A stretch of 64,000 nucleotides of DNA from Thermohalobaculum xanthum. Its GTDB lineage: Bacteria > Pseudomonadota > Alphaproteobacteria > Rhodobacterales > Rhodobacteraceae. The notes under the pieces were generated by a model, which ran no database searches, was not told the DNA's origin, and saw only the letters and a program-made list of their open reading frames with translations. This document shows positions 45,288 to 53,854 of this stretch, piece by piece (positions within the stretch are counted from its first letter, which is position 1; each line of letters starts with the position of its first letter). The DNA is taken from the NCBI RefSeq assembly GCF_016623495.1, contig NZ_JAEHHL010000001.1, forward strand, positions 496,001-560,000, given 5' to 3'. The translations under genes and the position numbers were made by a program.

Positions 45288-45602
45288 ATCTCTCGACGTC
45301 AAAGTGCTGCAATGAATGAGTGTCGTGTCGGCGACGCCTAGGTGAATATCTGTGTGAGCTTCGACTCCTAACTAATTACAGAATTTGAACTATCATGGGT
45401 CAGAGCCTCGACCGATTTCGATCTTCGCCGAAACGAATCCCGGTGCGCTTCACCGCTTTCGCGCCCCAGCCCGCATCAAACCCCCCGAAAATCCAGGGGG
45501 TCGGACAAGATTATGTCGGACACGGAACCATTTGCGGCGTAAAATGTTGTCGAGATGCAGAGACCCAAGCATCTGCGCACGGACGGCATAAGGAGGTTCG
45601 CC
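45288..45602 (+). other. 315-base stretch without a gene, AT-richer than its surroundings
   Basis: Short frames here have no ribosome site and no family likeness. One possible hairpin pairs ACCCCC with GGGGGT (about 45480-45501). The stretch leads into a strong Shine-Dalgarno for a 27-residue ORF, so it may hold that gene's promoter or 5' leader. I see no riboswitch or attachment site. Confidence 0.4.
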
Positions 45603-45686
45603 ATGAATGACCCCTTGATCTGGGCGGTGACGATTTGCGGCAGTGCACTCGCCTGGTTCCTGCTTGAAATGCAGAAGACGATCTGA
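45603..45686 (+). CDS. 27-residue single-helix membrane microprotein
   Basis: The ATG at 45603 follows a textbook Shine-Dalgarno, AAGGAGG, with a 6-base spacer. The peptide starts MNDPLIWAVTICGSALAW, continues with a hydrophobic run, and ends LEMQKTI. That gives one membrane-spanning helix (about 4-21) with a charged C-terminal end. The gene stands alone between tRNA-Gln and the oppositely oriented DUF2339 gene. Such small membrane proteins usually modulate a larger complex. The partner is unknown. Confidence 0.6.
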   Translation: MNDPLIWAVTICGSALAWFLLEMQKTI

Positions 45687-45769
45687 ACGGACCATCCCAC
45701 GAATTCGACGGATCTGCAGGAGCGGCGCTGGCGTGTGCCCGGCGCTGCGATTCCGTGCGCGGCGCAGGA

Positions 45770-48547
45770 TCACTCGCGGAACACGAAGCGGCGATAGACG
45801 TAGCCGATGCCGATCAGCGTGAGCCCCAGCCCCAGGAACGACGCCACGCGGAAGAGCCCGACCAGGTCGGACATGTCGTAGAGAAACACCTTCAGAACCG
45901 TGACGATGAGCACCGCGAGCGACGCGTAGCGCAGGAACGACGCCTTGTGGAGGATCCCAAGGCCCAGAAGCGCGAGCGCGTAAAGGATCCAGGCCGCTGA
46001 ATAGGCATAGATCTCAGCATCGCCCGGCTTCCGCGTCGGCGCGAGCCATAACTCGCTTCCCCAGAACAGGTGGCGCACCTGCAACGTGATGAAGACGAAG
46101 AGGAGGCCCCCTGAAGCAACCCGCAAAAGCTGGCGCGGCCGCAGGCCGATGAGGAAGCCGTCGACCGACCCCAGGAACCAGATCATCACAGCGGGCACCA
46201 GGTAGGCGAGGCCGAGCAGGTTCAGAACCGGGAGCGCGCCTACCGGCTCGGCACTCAGCAGCGGGTTCTCCCCCAGCACCTGTCCGAGCAGGATCTGTGC
46301 GCAGGCAAGCGCAAGCAGCGCGATCCCCCCGAAGCGGGCCCACGGAACCCGTGCCGCGAGCTCGCGCCTGAGCAGCATCCCTGCCCCCACCAGCCACCAC
46401 ACAGATTGCACCGACTGGTCGAAAAGGTCGTAGCGCGGGTGGTCGATTGCGCCCGACGTCCAGATCCTCAGCTGGAGCGCGACCATCAGGAACAGGAAGG
46501 CGGTGGCCGCGATCTCGCAAAGCGTGACCAGCGGGTCCGGCTTGTCGCGGCGGAAGAACCTCGCGGCGGCAATGAATGCCAGCCCCGGGATGCCGTAGCC
46601 ATAGACGACCCAGCTGAAAAGCCCTCCAACGGATCCCTGATACTCGATGATCTGATAATTGAGGACAAGGCGACAGATCACTGCCGCAGCGGCCAGATAT
46701 CCGACCAGCCGCAGCTCGTCCACGCGCAACCTTGCCCACAGCCAGCCGAGCGCCGCGACCTCGAGCGAGAGCGCGACGGTCAGCCATGCCTCCCGCAGCA
46801 CGCAGGTAAAGGCCAGCGCCAGAGCGGCGGTCGATCCTGCAGCATAAAAACCGATGACGACATCGCGTGCTCGCGGGCCGATGCGAGCGGGAACGAGGGC
46901 CGCGGCCGCCATGTTGAACAGGCTGAGCCCGACTGCGAGTACGGCCCAGCGCACCTCCACCTCGAACGCGCCGATCCGCCAATACGCCAGCGTCAGCAGG
47001 TAGAGCGGCATCGCCACCGAGAGGACGGCCCATACCGCCGGCGTGCCGGCGCGCCATATCGCGAGGAAGCCGCCGATCCCGAAAACCGCAGCGAAGGCAA
47101 GCGCGCTCCGCGCGAAGACGATGAACTCGGGCGGCATGACATAGGGGCCGAAGGCCGTGGCGTATCGATCGACGCCAAGCCGCACCAGTTCGTCGGGCAC
47201 GCTCACGTCATAGGGTGGCGGCCAAAGGCCGAAGGCAGCCGCGCTCACCAGCGCGCCAAGGACCGCGAGGCTCTCGAACGCGGCGCGGCGCAGGCCGAAG
47301 CCAATGCCCGCGACGGCATAAAGCCCCAGGAAGACGAAGGCGGGCGCGTTGAATTCGCAGACCATCGCGAGGAAGACGAGCACGCCGCCGCTGAGCGTGA
47401 ACCCGAGGCCCGAGGTATCTGCCAGCGCCGCGCGAAGCCATGCGGTCGCCGGCGTGCCGGGGTTCTTCACCGGCAGTCCCACGCTGAACAGCGCGAACAG
47501 CGCCGACAGGATAAGGGCGTAGGCGCTGAGAACGCCCTGATCCCCCAGCCGCCACGGTCCGGCGAGCCAGGCGACGGGCCAGAAGACCAGGGCGAAGAAG
47601 ATCGTCAAGAAAGAGAGCCACCACCATTTGCGCCAGACCATCAGGCCAAGGCAGCCGGCGGAGACGATCGTCAGGTAGAGAAAGACCGGCAGGGCGTTGG
47701 CGGTCTCGCTCTCCAGCAGGGCCGGCACGAGGAAGCCGCCCACCAACCCCTCGAGCGCCACGAACCACCCCTGCCGCAGCGCGAGAGCCAGCGCGAGGAA
47801 GCTGACGAGGCCCAGCGCAAGAAATGCGGCCCAACTGCCGATCAGGCCATAAAGGGCGTGCGCGGCAAAGAGGCTGACGAACAGCGCGAAAAGTCCCGAC
47901 GCCGTTAGCGCCGCCGGAACGAAATCGGCGCGCGCCACCCGTCCAACGGCCGCGATCGGGTGCCGGTGAACCCATTCACCGCCCGCGATCAACGCCGCGC
48001 CGAGGCAAAGCCCGAGAGTCACGCGCGCGAGCGGTCCGAGCCACCCCTGCTCGATGGCATAGTTGAACAGGAAGACCGCGCTGAGAGCGACCGCGAGGGC
48101 GCCGAGCCAGACCATCCACTGCGAGGTGAGCGTCTCCTCGAGCGAGGCCGCCTTTCTCGGCTTGGCCGTGACGGGCGCCCCTCCGATGGGCCCGCGGGCG
48201 ACATGCGGTGCGCGCGCGCGTGCGGGCACGGGCTCCGGCTCATCGCGCGTCTCGGGCCCGGCCGGGTGGTCGGGGCCTTGCTCCGGGGTGCCGGCATGCT
48301 CCGGGGCGCCTGCCGGCTCGCCAAATGGGAGTTCCGGCTCTTCGGCTGCGGGTGAAGGTCCGGCCGCGGGGGATGGCGCGGCCTCGGCGCCTGCATCGGC
48401 AGCATCCCGCGCGCGCAGCGCCGTGATCACCTGCTGGAGGCGTTCAACATGGTCCTCGAGCCGCGTGATACGCGCCTCGGCCCGGCGCTGACGCGACATG
48501 GCCAGGATGATGCCAAGCACCAGGAGGACGAGGAGAACGAGGCTCAT
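45770..48547 (-). CDS. DUF2339 polytopic membrane protein
   Basis: This is a 925-residue inner-membrane protein. The N-terminal helix (1-16) is followed by a coiled coil (about 19-48) and a Pro/Ala/Glu-rich linker (about 50-120). From about 140 there are some 25 hydrophobic segments, beginning QWMVWLGALAVALSAVFLFN. This architecture, with coiled coil, linker and many helices, is the DUF2339 family. The C-terminal helices end at RRFVFRE. The function of the family is unknown to me. It lies downstream of the RpiR-type regulator on the same strand, with a 97-base gap. Confidence 0.87.
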   Translation of the reverse strand: MSLVLLVLLVLGIILAMSRQRRAEARITRLEDHVERLQQVITALRARDAADAGAEAAPSPAAGPSPAAEEPELPFGEPAGAPEHAGTPEQGPDHPAGPETRDEPEPVPARARAPHVARGPIGGAPVTAKPRKAASLEETLTSQWMVWLGALAVALSAVFLFNYAIEQGWLGPLARVTLGLCLGAALIAGGEWVHRHPIAAVGRVARADFVPAALTASGLFALFVSLFAAHALYGLIGSWAAFLALGLVSFLALALALRQGWFVALEGLVGGFLVPALLESETANALPVFLYLTIVSAGCLGLMVWRKWWWLSFLTIFFALVFWPVAWLAGPWRLGDQGVLSAYALILSALFALFSVGLPVKNPGTPATAWLRAALADTSGLGFTLSGGVLVFLAMVCEFNAPAFVFLGLYAVAGIGFGLRRAAFESLAVLGALVSAAAFGLWPPPYDVSVPDELVRLGVDRYATAFGPYVMPPEFIVFARSALAFAAVFGIGGFLAIWRAGTPAVWAVLSVAMPLYLLTLAYWRIGAFEVEVRWAVLAVGLSLFNMAAAALVPARIGPRARDVVIGFYAAGSTAALALAFTCVLREAWLTVALSLEVAALGWLWARLRVDELRLVGYLAAAAVICRLVLNYQIIEYQGSVGGLFSWVVYGYGIPGLAFIAAARFFRRDKPDPLVTLCEIAATAFLFLMVALQLRIWTSGAIDHPRYDLFDQSVQSVWWLVGAGMLLRRELAARVPWARFGGIALLALACAQILLGQVLGENPLLSAEPVGALPVLNLLGLAYLVPAVMIWFLGSVDGFLIGLRPRQLLRVASGGLLFVFITLQVRHLFWGSELWLAPTRKPGDAEIYAYSAAWILYALALLGLGILHKASFLRYASLAVLIVTVLKVFLYDMSDLVGLFRVASFLGLGLTLIGIGYVYRRFVFRE

Positions 48548-48644
48548 GCCCGAAGGTAGCAGGTCGCGCGTCTTGCGCCTTGATCTTCTTCAACCGGCGC
48601 CGGCGCTATTCGTGCCACCGGGCGCCTTGGCTTTACTGCACCGG

Positions 48645-49514
48645 TTACTCGAGCTCCGACAGGTTCGCGTGGATCTGCTCGATGCGCTCGAGGTGACGGC
48701 GTCCCCTCGCGTCGAGGCGCTGGAGCATCACCAGCGCGACCGTGCGCAGGATCGCCAGCACACCGACATATGAATCCACCGCCTGGGGTGTTTCAACCGC
48801 GCAGTTCAGCGTCCAGCGCGCCTCGGCCGGGGCGCCACGGATGCTGAGATCTGCGAGCAGGACCACATCGGCGCCCGTCGCCGCAACCGCGCGCACGAAA
48901 TCCGTGAAGCCCGCCGGCCGCCGGCGCAGGCCCACGATGAGGACCGCATCACCGGGCCCGACCGTCGCGATGCCCTCGGCCAGGGTCTGCCCCGGCGCGT
49001 TGAGCATTTCGACCCCGGGCCGGAACTGGGCCATCATGGTGCGCGCGTATTCCGCGAGGAAATAGCTGTTGCGAAAACCCGCCACGCGCAGCCGGGCCGC
49101 CCCGGCCAGGCACGTCGCCACGGCGTCGATCGTCAGGGGGTTCTGCATCCCGACCGAGGCGTCGATCAGCGCCTTCTCGATCTCGATGGCGCGTTCGAGC
49201 GTCCTTGCGGGCTTTCCGGTCCGCTGCCCCCCCTCGGCGAGATAGAGCGGCGAGCCCGACGCTCGCATCGCGCGCGAGGCCCGTCGCGCCTCTTCGTAGG
49301 ATCGGTAGCCCAGGCGTCGAACGAAGCGCGAGACGGTTGCGTTCGAGATCCCCGCTTGTTCGGCCAACTCGGACGCCGCCCAGGTCGCCAGCTCGCCGGG
49401 CATGTCGAGGACCAGGTCGGCCGCCTTGCGCTCGCCCTCGGGCAGGCTGTCGTAGACGCGATGGATTCGCTGGGTCAGCGTTTCGAGCGTCGCGGCCTTG
49501 GCTCTCGCCGGCAT
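48645..49514 (-). CDS. MurR/RpiR-family regulator of the TRAP/diaminopropionate operon
   Basis: This 289-residue regulator has an N-terminal RpiR helix-turn-helix (about 1-75, with LAEQAGISNATVSRFVRRLGY as the recognition region) and a C-terminal SIS domain (about 125-270, with FRNSYFLAEYARTMM and PGDAVLIVGLRRRP). SIS domains bind phosphosugars or other small effectors. It is divergent from the TRAP operon, and two 18-bp inverted repeats lie in the shared promoter gap, so it very likely controls that operon and itself. Confidence 0.9.
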   Translation of the reverse strand: MPARAKAATLETLTQRIHRVYDSLPEGERKAADLVLDMPGELATWAASELAEQAGISNATVSRFVRRLGYRSYEEARRASRAMRASGSPLYLAEGGQRTGKPARTLERAIEIEKALIDASVGMQNPLTIDAVATCLAGAARLRVAGFRNSYFLAEYARTMMAQFRPGVEMLNAPGQTLAEGIATVGPGDAVLIVGLRRRPAGFTDFVRAVAATGADVVLLADLSIRGAPAEARWTLNCAVETPQAVDSYVGVLAILRTVALVMLQRLDARGRRHLERIEQIHANLSELE

Positions 49515-49530
49515 GGCCCAAGCCTCCCTT

Positions 49531-49579
49531 ATGAAATGCAGCTTTTATCTTTGTTGACATCATGAAAATACAGTTTCAT
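49531..49579. promoter_or_regulatory. Two RpiR-type operator sites in the divergent promoter
   Basis: ATGAAATGCAGCTTTTAT (49531-49548) and ATGAAAATACAGTTTCAT (49562-49579) share the form TGAAA-N6-TTTYAT. They are 31 bases apart, about three helix turns, so dimers on one DNA face could interact. TTGACA at 49554-49559 between them is a candidate -35 element for the TRAP operon; I see no convincing -10. A similar 18-bp match lies at 56018-56035. Confidence 0.6.
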
Positions 49580-49628
49580 CCTCGGCGTCAATAACCCGTG
49601 TTCGGCAGCATTTCCGGGGGAGGCCGCC

Positions 49629-50162
49629 ATCGCGAACCTTGCACAGTCGGCCAGGCGGTGGAGCGATCGGGTCAACTGGCTCGTCGAGCGGGTCTGCGTC
49701 GCCCTTCTGCTGCTGCTGGTCGTCGATGTCTGGCTGGGCGTGCTGGTGCGCTATGCGATCCCGCTGCCGATCACGTTCACCGAGGAACTCGCGCGCTACC
49801 TGATGATCTGGATGGCGCTGCTGGCGGTCTCGAGCGGCATTGCCTACCGCGAGCATATCGGCGTCGAGTTCGTTTTCACGCGGCTTCCGGCGGGGGCGCG
49901 GCGCTGGCTCGCCGTCGCATTCGACCTGATCGGCTTCGCGTTCTTCTTCGCGCTCTTCTGGTATGGCCTTGGCTTTGCCGAGAAGGGTTTCTCGCGCCTC
50001 ACCATGATCTACGCGATTCCAAAGGGTTACGCCTTCGCCGGCGTTCCGCTGGCCGCCTTCGTGGCCTGCGTCCAGCTTGCCCTCATGGGCGTTCACGACT
50101 TCTTCGCCGAGCGCGCGCCCGAGGCCGCCGGCGTCAGCATTGCGGGCGGAGGGCCTGAGTGA
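49629..50162 (+). CDS. TRAP transporter small permease (DctQ), probable AUC start
   Basis: This 177-residue membrane subunit has four predicted helices. The frame is open from upstream but has no ATG. The first GTG at 49740 would cut off the first helix, VCVALLLLLVVDVWLGVLVRY, part of every DctQ. A Shine-Dalgarno GGGGGAGG (49616-49623) sits 5 bases before an ATC at 49629, so I take ATC as the start. It would be a rare but known initiator, unless a base is mis-sequenced. The DctQ loop TEELARYLMIWMALLAVS is intact. The stop overlaps dctM (TGATG). Confidence 0.82.
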   Translation: MANLAQSARRWSDRVNWLVERVCVALLLLLVVDVWLGVLVRYAIPLPITFTEELARYLMIWMALLAVSSGIAYREHIGVEFVFTRLPAGARRWLAVAFDLIGFAFFFALFWYGLGFAEKGFSRLTMIYAIPKGYAFAGVPLAAFVACVQLALMGVHDFFAERAPEAAGVSIAGGGPE

Positions 50163-51442
50163 TGGGCGTCTATCTCGTTCCCCTCGCCTTCTTCGGCTTT
50201 CTCGCGCTGGGCATGCCGGTTGGCATCGCGATCGGCGTCGCGGGCATGATCGGCATCATCGACATGGGGCCGAAGTTCATGACGATGGCGCCCGACCGGG
50301 TGTTCGCGGGGCTCGACCTCTTTCCCTTCCTCGCCATGCCCTTCTTCATCCTGGCGGGCGAGATCATGAACCGCTCGGGCATCACCGCGGGGCTCGTGAA
50401 ACTCGCCGACGCGCTGGTCGGCTGGATGCGCGGCGGCATGGCGCATTCCAACATGGTCGCCTCGGTCATGTTCGCGGGCATCACGGGATCGGCGACGGCG
50501 GATTCCGCCGCCTTCGGCAACACGCTGGTGCCGGCGATGGTCAAGGCGGGTTACACCCGCCCCTATGCCTGCGCCGTCACGGCGGCGGGCTCGATCATCG
50601 GGCCGACGATTCCGCCGTCGACACTGATGATCATCTACGGCTCGATCATGGGCGTCTCGATCGCCGGCCTCTTTGCCGCCGGCATCCTGCCCGGCCTGAT
50701 GATCTGCGCCATCTGCATGGCCGTGATCGCCCTTACCGCCAAGCGCAAGAAGCTTCCCAAGGGCGAGGGCCGGCCCAGCTTCGGCGCGGTGATATCGGCC
50801 CTGCGCGAGGGGTTCCTCGCGGCGATGCTGCCGATCTTCATCCTCGGCTCGATCCTCGGCGGCTTTGCCACGCCGACCGAGGCGGCAGCCATCGCCGTGG
50901 CATATGCACTGTTCGTCGGCGGCGTGATCTATCGCGCGCTGAGCTGGCGTGACCTCTACGAGATCGGCGTGCGGACCACCCGCATCACCGGCGTCATCTT
51001 CCTGATCATCGCCTCGGCCACGATCCTGGGGTGGTGGATGACCTTCAACCGGGTACCGCAGGCGATCGCCGAGGGGATGCTCGCAATCTCGCAGAACCCC
51101 GACGTGGTGATCGGCCTGATCGTGCTGCTGCTGCTGATCGGCCTGGTCATGGACATCAACGCGACGCTGATCATCCTTGCGCCGGTGCTCGCTCCCCTCA
51201 CGGTCAAGCTGGGCATGGACCCGGTGCATGCCGGGATCATGATCGTGCTGGCGCTCAACGTCTCGCTGATGACGCCACCGGTGGGGGCGTGTCTATTCGT
51301 CCTTGCCTCGGTCACCGGCGAGAAGGTCGAGGCGATCACGCGCGAGTTGTGGCCCTTCATCCTAGCCGAGATCGGCATCCTGCTGGTCGTCGCATTCTGG
51401 GCGGACCTCACGCTCTTCATTCCCCGCCTGCTCGGTCTCTGA
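50162..51442 (+). CDS. TRAP transporter large permease (DctM)
   Basis: This 426-residue membrane transport subunit has about twelve helices and is driven by a sodium gradient. Family signs are FLAMPFFILAGEIMNRSG, GSATADSAAFG and IIGPTIPPSTLMIIYG in the first half, and the final LMTPPVGACLFVLASVTG. Start at ATG 50162 overlapping the dctQ stop. With DctQ it forms the channel that takes substrate from the DctP receptor. Confidence 0.95.
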   Translation: MGVYLVPLAFFGFLALGMPVGIAIGVAGMIGIIDMGPKFMTMAPDRVFAGLDLFPFLAMPFFILAGEIMNRSGITAGLVKLADALVGWMRGGMAHSNMVASVMFAGITGSATADSAAFGNTLVPAMVKAGYTRPYACAVTAAGSIIGPTIPPSTLMIIYGSIMGVSIAGLFAAGILPGLMICAICMAVIALTAKRKKLPKGEGRPSFGAVISALREGFLAAMLPIFILGSILGGFATPTEAAAIAVAYALFVGGVIYRALSWRDLYEIGVRTTRITGVIFLIIASATILGWWMTFNRVPQAIAEGMLAISQNPDVVIGLIVLLLLIGLVMDINATLIILAPVLAPLTVKLGMDPVHAGIMIVLALNVSLMTPPVGACLFVLASVTGEKVEAITRELWPFILAEIGILLVVAFWADLTLFIPRLLGL

Positions 51443-51476
51443 GCGCAACCCACCACCGAAAAACAGGGAGAACACC

Positions 51477-52511
51477 ATGAAAACGTTCGGTAAAATCGGC
51501 ATCGGCCTCGCCGCCGTCTGCCTGTCGGCCCAGGCCTTCGCGGCCGACGTGACGATCCGGCTTGCCCATCTCAATCCCGAGGACCCGTTCGCCAGCCATT
51601 CCGGCGCCATGGCGGCGGTGTTCAAGAGCCTCGTCGAGTCGAACTCGAACGGCGCGATCGAGGTGCAGCTCTTCCCCAACGGTCAGCTCGGCAAGGACAA
51701 CGAGGTGATCGAGCAGGTGCGCTCGGGCATCGTCGAGAGCACCATCTCCTCCTCGGGCGGCATGGCACAGCACTACCCGCTGGTCGGCGTCTTCGACATC
51801 CCCTTCGCGTTTCCGAACATCGGCGTCGCGAGCCGCGTGATCTCGAAGGACAGCGCCTTTGGCGAGAAGTTCGTCGCCGACCTCGAAGGCGCCACCGAAC
51901 TCAAGGTCCTGGGGCTGATCGACTCGGGCGGATTCTTCGCCTTCACCAATTCGAAGAAGCCGATCACCTCGGTCGCCGACATGGAAGGGCTGCGTATCCG
52001 CACCATGACGCTGCCGACGCACGAGGCGATCGTCTCGTCGCTGGGCGGGCAGCCGACCCCCCTGCCTTGGGCCGAGGTCTACACGGCGCTGCAGACGGGC
52101 GTCGCGGACGGCCAGATGAACCCGGTGCCGATCATCGCCTTCGCCAAGTTCGACGAAGTGCAGAAGTACCTCTCGGTCACCAACCACATCATCACGCCCT
52201 ACATCTGGACCATGAATGCCGAGTTCTACAACGGCCTGTCGGACGAGCATAAGACGCTGGTCAACTGGGCGTCCGAGGTCGCGACCGAGGCCGGCCGCTC
52301 GATGAGCCGCGTGATCGAGGCATCGGAGAAGGGCTTGCCCGCGCTGTCGGCCAAGATGGAGGTCAACGTGGTGCCGCCGGCCGAACAGGCGAAGTTTGCT
52401 GAAGCCGCGCAGCCGGCCGTTCGCAAGCTGATCGAGGACCAGTACGGCGCGGCGGGGATCGCGATGCTCGATGCGCTGCTGGCATCGATCAGCGAAGAGA
52501 ACACCTACTGA
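51477..52511 (+). CDS. TRAP solute-binding protein (DctP)
   Basis: This 344-residue periplasmic receptor has a Sec signal (about 1-22, LAAVCLSAQAFA, cleavage after AFA). The carboxylate-binding Arg region is MEGLRIRTMTLPTHEAIVSSLG (shown from Met to Gly; the Arg pair is at about 161-163), followed by PLPWAEVYTALQTGVADG, the DctP signature. Its ligand is therefore probably a small carboxylate, which fits an amino-acid-like compound. Two hairpins follow the gene, as is common when the receptor must be made in excess. Confidence 0.93.
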   Translation: MKTFGKIGIGLAAVCLSAQAFAADVTIRLAHLNPEDPFASHSGAMAAVFKSLVESNSNGAIEVQLFPNGQLGKDNEVIEQVRSGIVESTISSSGGMAQHYPLVGVFDIPFAFPNIGVASRVISKDSAFGEKFVADLEGATELKVLGLIDSGGFFAFTNSKKPITSVADMEGLRIRTMTLPTHEAIVSSLGGQPTPLPWAEVYTALQTGVADGQMNPVPIIAFAKFDEVQKYLSVTNHIITPYIWTMNAEFYNGLSDEHKTLVNWASEVATEAGRSMSRVIEASEKGLPALSAKMEVNVVPPAEQAKFAEAAQPAVRKLIEDQYGAAGIAMLDALLASISEENTY

Positions 52512-52533
52512 GCCGCGCGCCGCGCGCGCATCT

Positions 52534-52590
52534 TCCGGGCGGCCCGCCGCCCGGAGGCAAGACGACAGCCGGGGGCCACTGCGCCCCCGG
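52534..52590 (+). terminator. Two tandem GC hairpins after dctP
   Basis: First: TCCGGGCGGC with GCCGCCCGGA (52534-52555). Second: CCGGGGGC with GCCCCCGG around a 6-base loop (52569-52590). They lie between dctP and the diaminopropionate lyase gene. They probably protect the dctP message or reduce read-through. Confidence 0.55.
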
Positions 52591-52609
52591 AATAATCCAG
52601 GGGACCAAG

Positions 52610-53854
52610 ATGACACGGGAAATCCTTCGAGCGCCGGGCGACACCGCGCGCCCCTTCGCGCTTGTGACGAACGACACGGCGCGGCGCGGGGCGCCCTGGA
52701 CGGCGGCACAGGACGCGATCCTGAGCGACGCGGCCTTCGAGACCGCGCGCGCGACGATCACCTCCTGGCCCGGCTACGCGCCGACGCCGCTGCTTCCGTT
52801 ACCGGGTCTCGCGGCCGAGGCAGGCGTGGCCTCGATCCATTACAAGGACGAAGGCGGGCGGTTCGGCCTTGGCAGCTTCAAGGCGCTGGGCGGCGCCTAC
52901 GCGGTGGCGCGGCTCCTCTGCCGCGAGGTCTCGGCGCTAATCGGGAAGGCGGTCGGCATGGCCGATATCCTTTCCGGCGCCCATGCCGGCGAGGTCGGCA
53001 ACATCACCGTGTGCTGCGCCACGGACGGCAATCACGGGCGCTCGGTCGCCTGGGGGGCGCAGACCTTCGGCTGCCGTTGCGTGATCTTCATCCACGCGAC
53101 CGTGTCGGAAGGCCGCAAGGCCGCGATCGAGCACTACGGCGCCGAGGTGCGCCGCTGCGCCGGCAACTACGACGACAGCGTGCGCGAGGCGCAGGAAACC
53201 GCGACCCGCGAGGGCTGGTTCGTGGTCTCGGACACCTCGTATCCCGGATACATGGAAGTCCCGAAGGACGTCATGCAGGGCTACGAGCTGATGGCCTGGG
53301 AAGCTCTTGGCCAGCTTGGCGAAAAGCCCACCCATGTCTTCCTGCAGACCGGCGTCGGCGGTATGGCGGCCGCGGTGGCCGCGCAGGCCAAGCGGCGCTG
53401 GGGCGATGCGCGCCCTGTGATCGTGCTGGCGGACCCTGATCGCTCGGCCTGTTGGCTCGACAGCTTCCGTGCAGGCCGCCCGACCGCCGTCGAGGGTGAC
53501 CTAGACACGCTGATGGCGGGGCTGGCCTGTGGCGAGGTGTCGGCGCTGGCATGGGAGATCCTGAAGGATCACGCCGACGCCGCGATGGCCCTGCCCGACG
53601 ACGCCGCGGTCGAGATGATGCGCCGCCTCGCCCACCCCGCCGCGGGGGACACGCCCGTGGTCGCGGGCGAATCCGCCGTCGCGGGACTTGCGGGCCTCAT
53701 GGCCGCGATGGCCGACGACGCGGCGCGCAAGGCGCTGGGGCTGGACGCCGGCTCGCGCATCCTCGTCTTCGGGACCGAGGGCGACACCGACCCCGAGCTT
53801 TATCGCGCGCTTGTCGGGGCCGATGCCGCGACGATCCGGGGGCAGGCCGCATGA
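52610..53854 (+). CDS. dpaL: Diaminopropionate ammonia-lyase
   Basis: This 414-residue PLP enzyme of the tryptophan-synthase-beta fold converts D- or L-2,3-diaminopropionate to pyruvate and two ammonia. The Schiff-base Lys is in GSFKALGGAYA (about 89-98), the substrate loop lies in CATDGNHGRSVAW, and the phosphate loop is QTGVGGMAAAV. The opening APGDTARPF and FGLGSFKALGG match E. coli YgeX as I recall it. The stop overlaps the next start (ATGA). It is the enzyme that identifies the operon's end product. Confidence 0.93.
   Translation: MTREILRAPGDTARPFALVTNDTARRGAPWTAAQDAILSDAAFETARATITSWPGYAPTPLLPLPGLAAEAGVASIHYKDEGGRFGLGSFKALGGAYAVARLLCREVSALIGKAVGMADILSGAHAGEVGNITVCCATDGNHGRSVAWGAQTFGCRCVIFIHATVSEGRKAAIEHYGAEVRRCAGNYDDSVREAQETATREGWFVVSDTSYPGYMEVPKDVMQGYELMAWEALGQLGEKPTHVFLQTGVGGMAAAVAAQAKRRWGDARPVIVLADPDRSACWLDSFRAGRPTAVEGDLDTLMAGLACGEVSALAWEILKDHADAAMALPDDAAVEMMRRLAHPAAGDTPVVAGESAVAGLAGLMAAMADDAARKALGLDAGSRILVFGTEGDTDPELYRALVGADAATIRGQAA

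Noticed and set aside
45385-45610. Two overlapping ~70-residue plus-strand frames before the microprotein
   Set aside because: No ribosome site, odd composition, and both overlap each other or the much better-supported microprotein.
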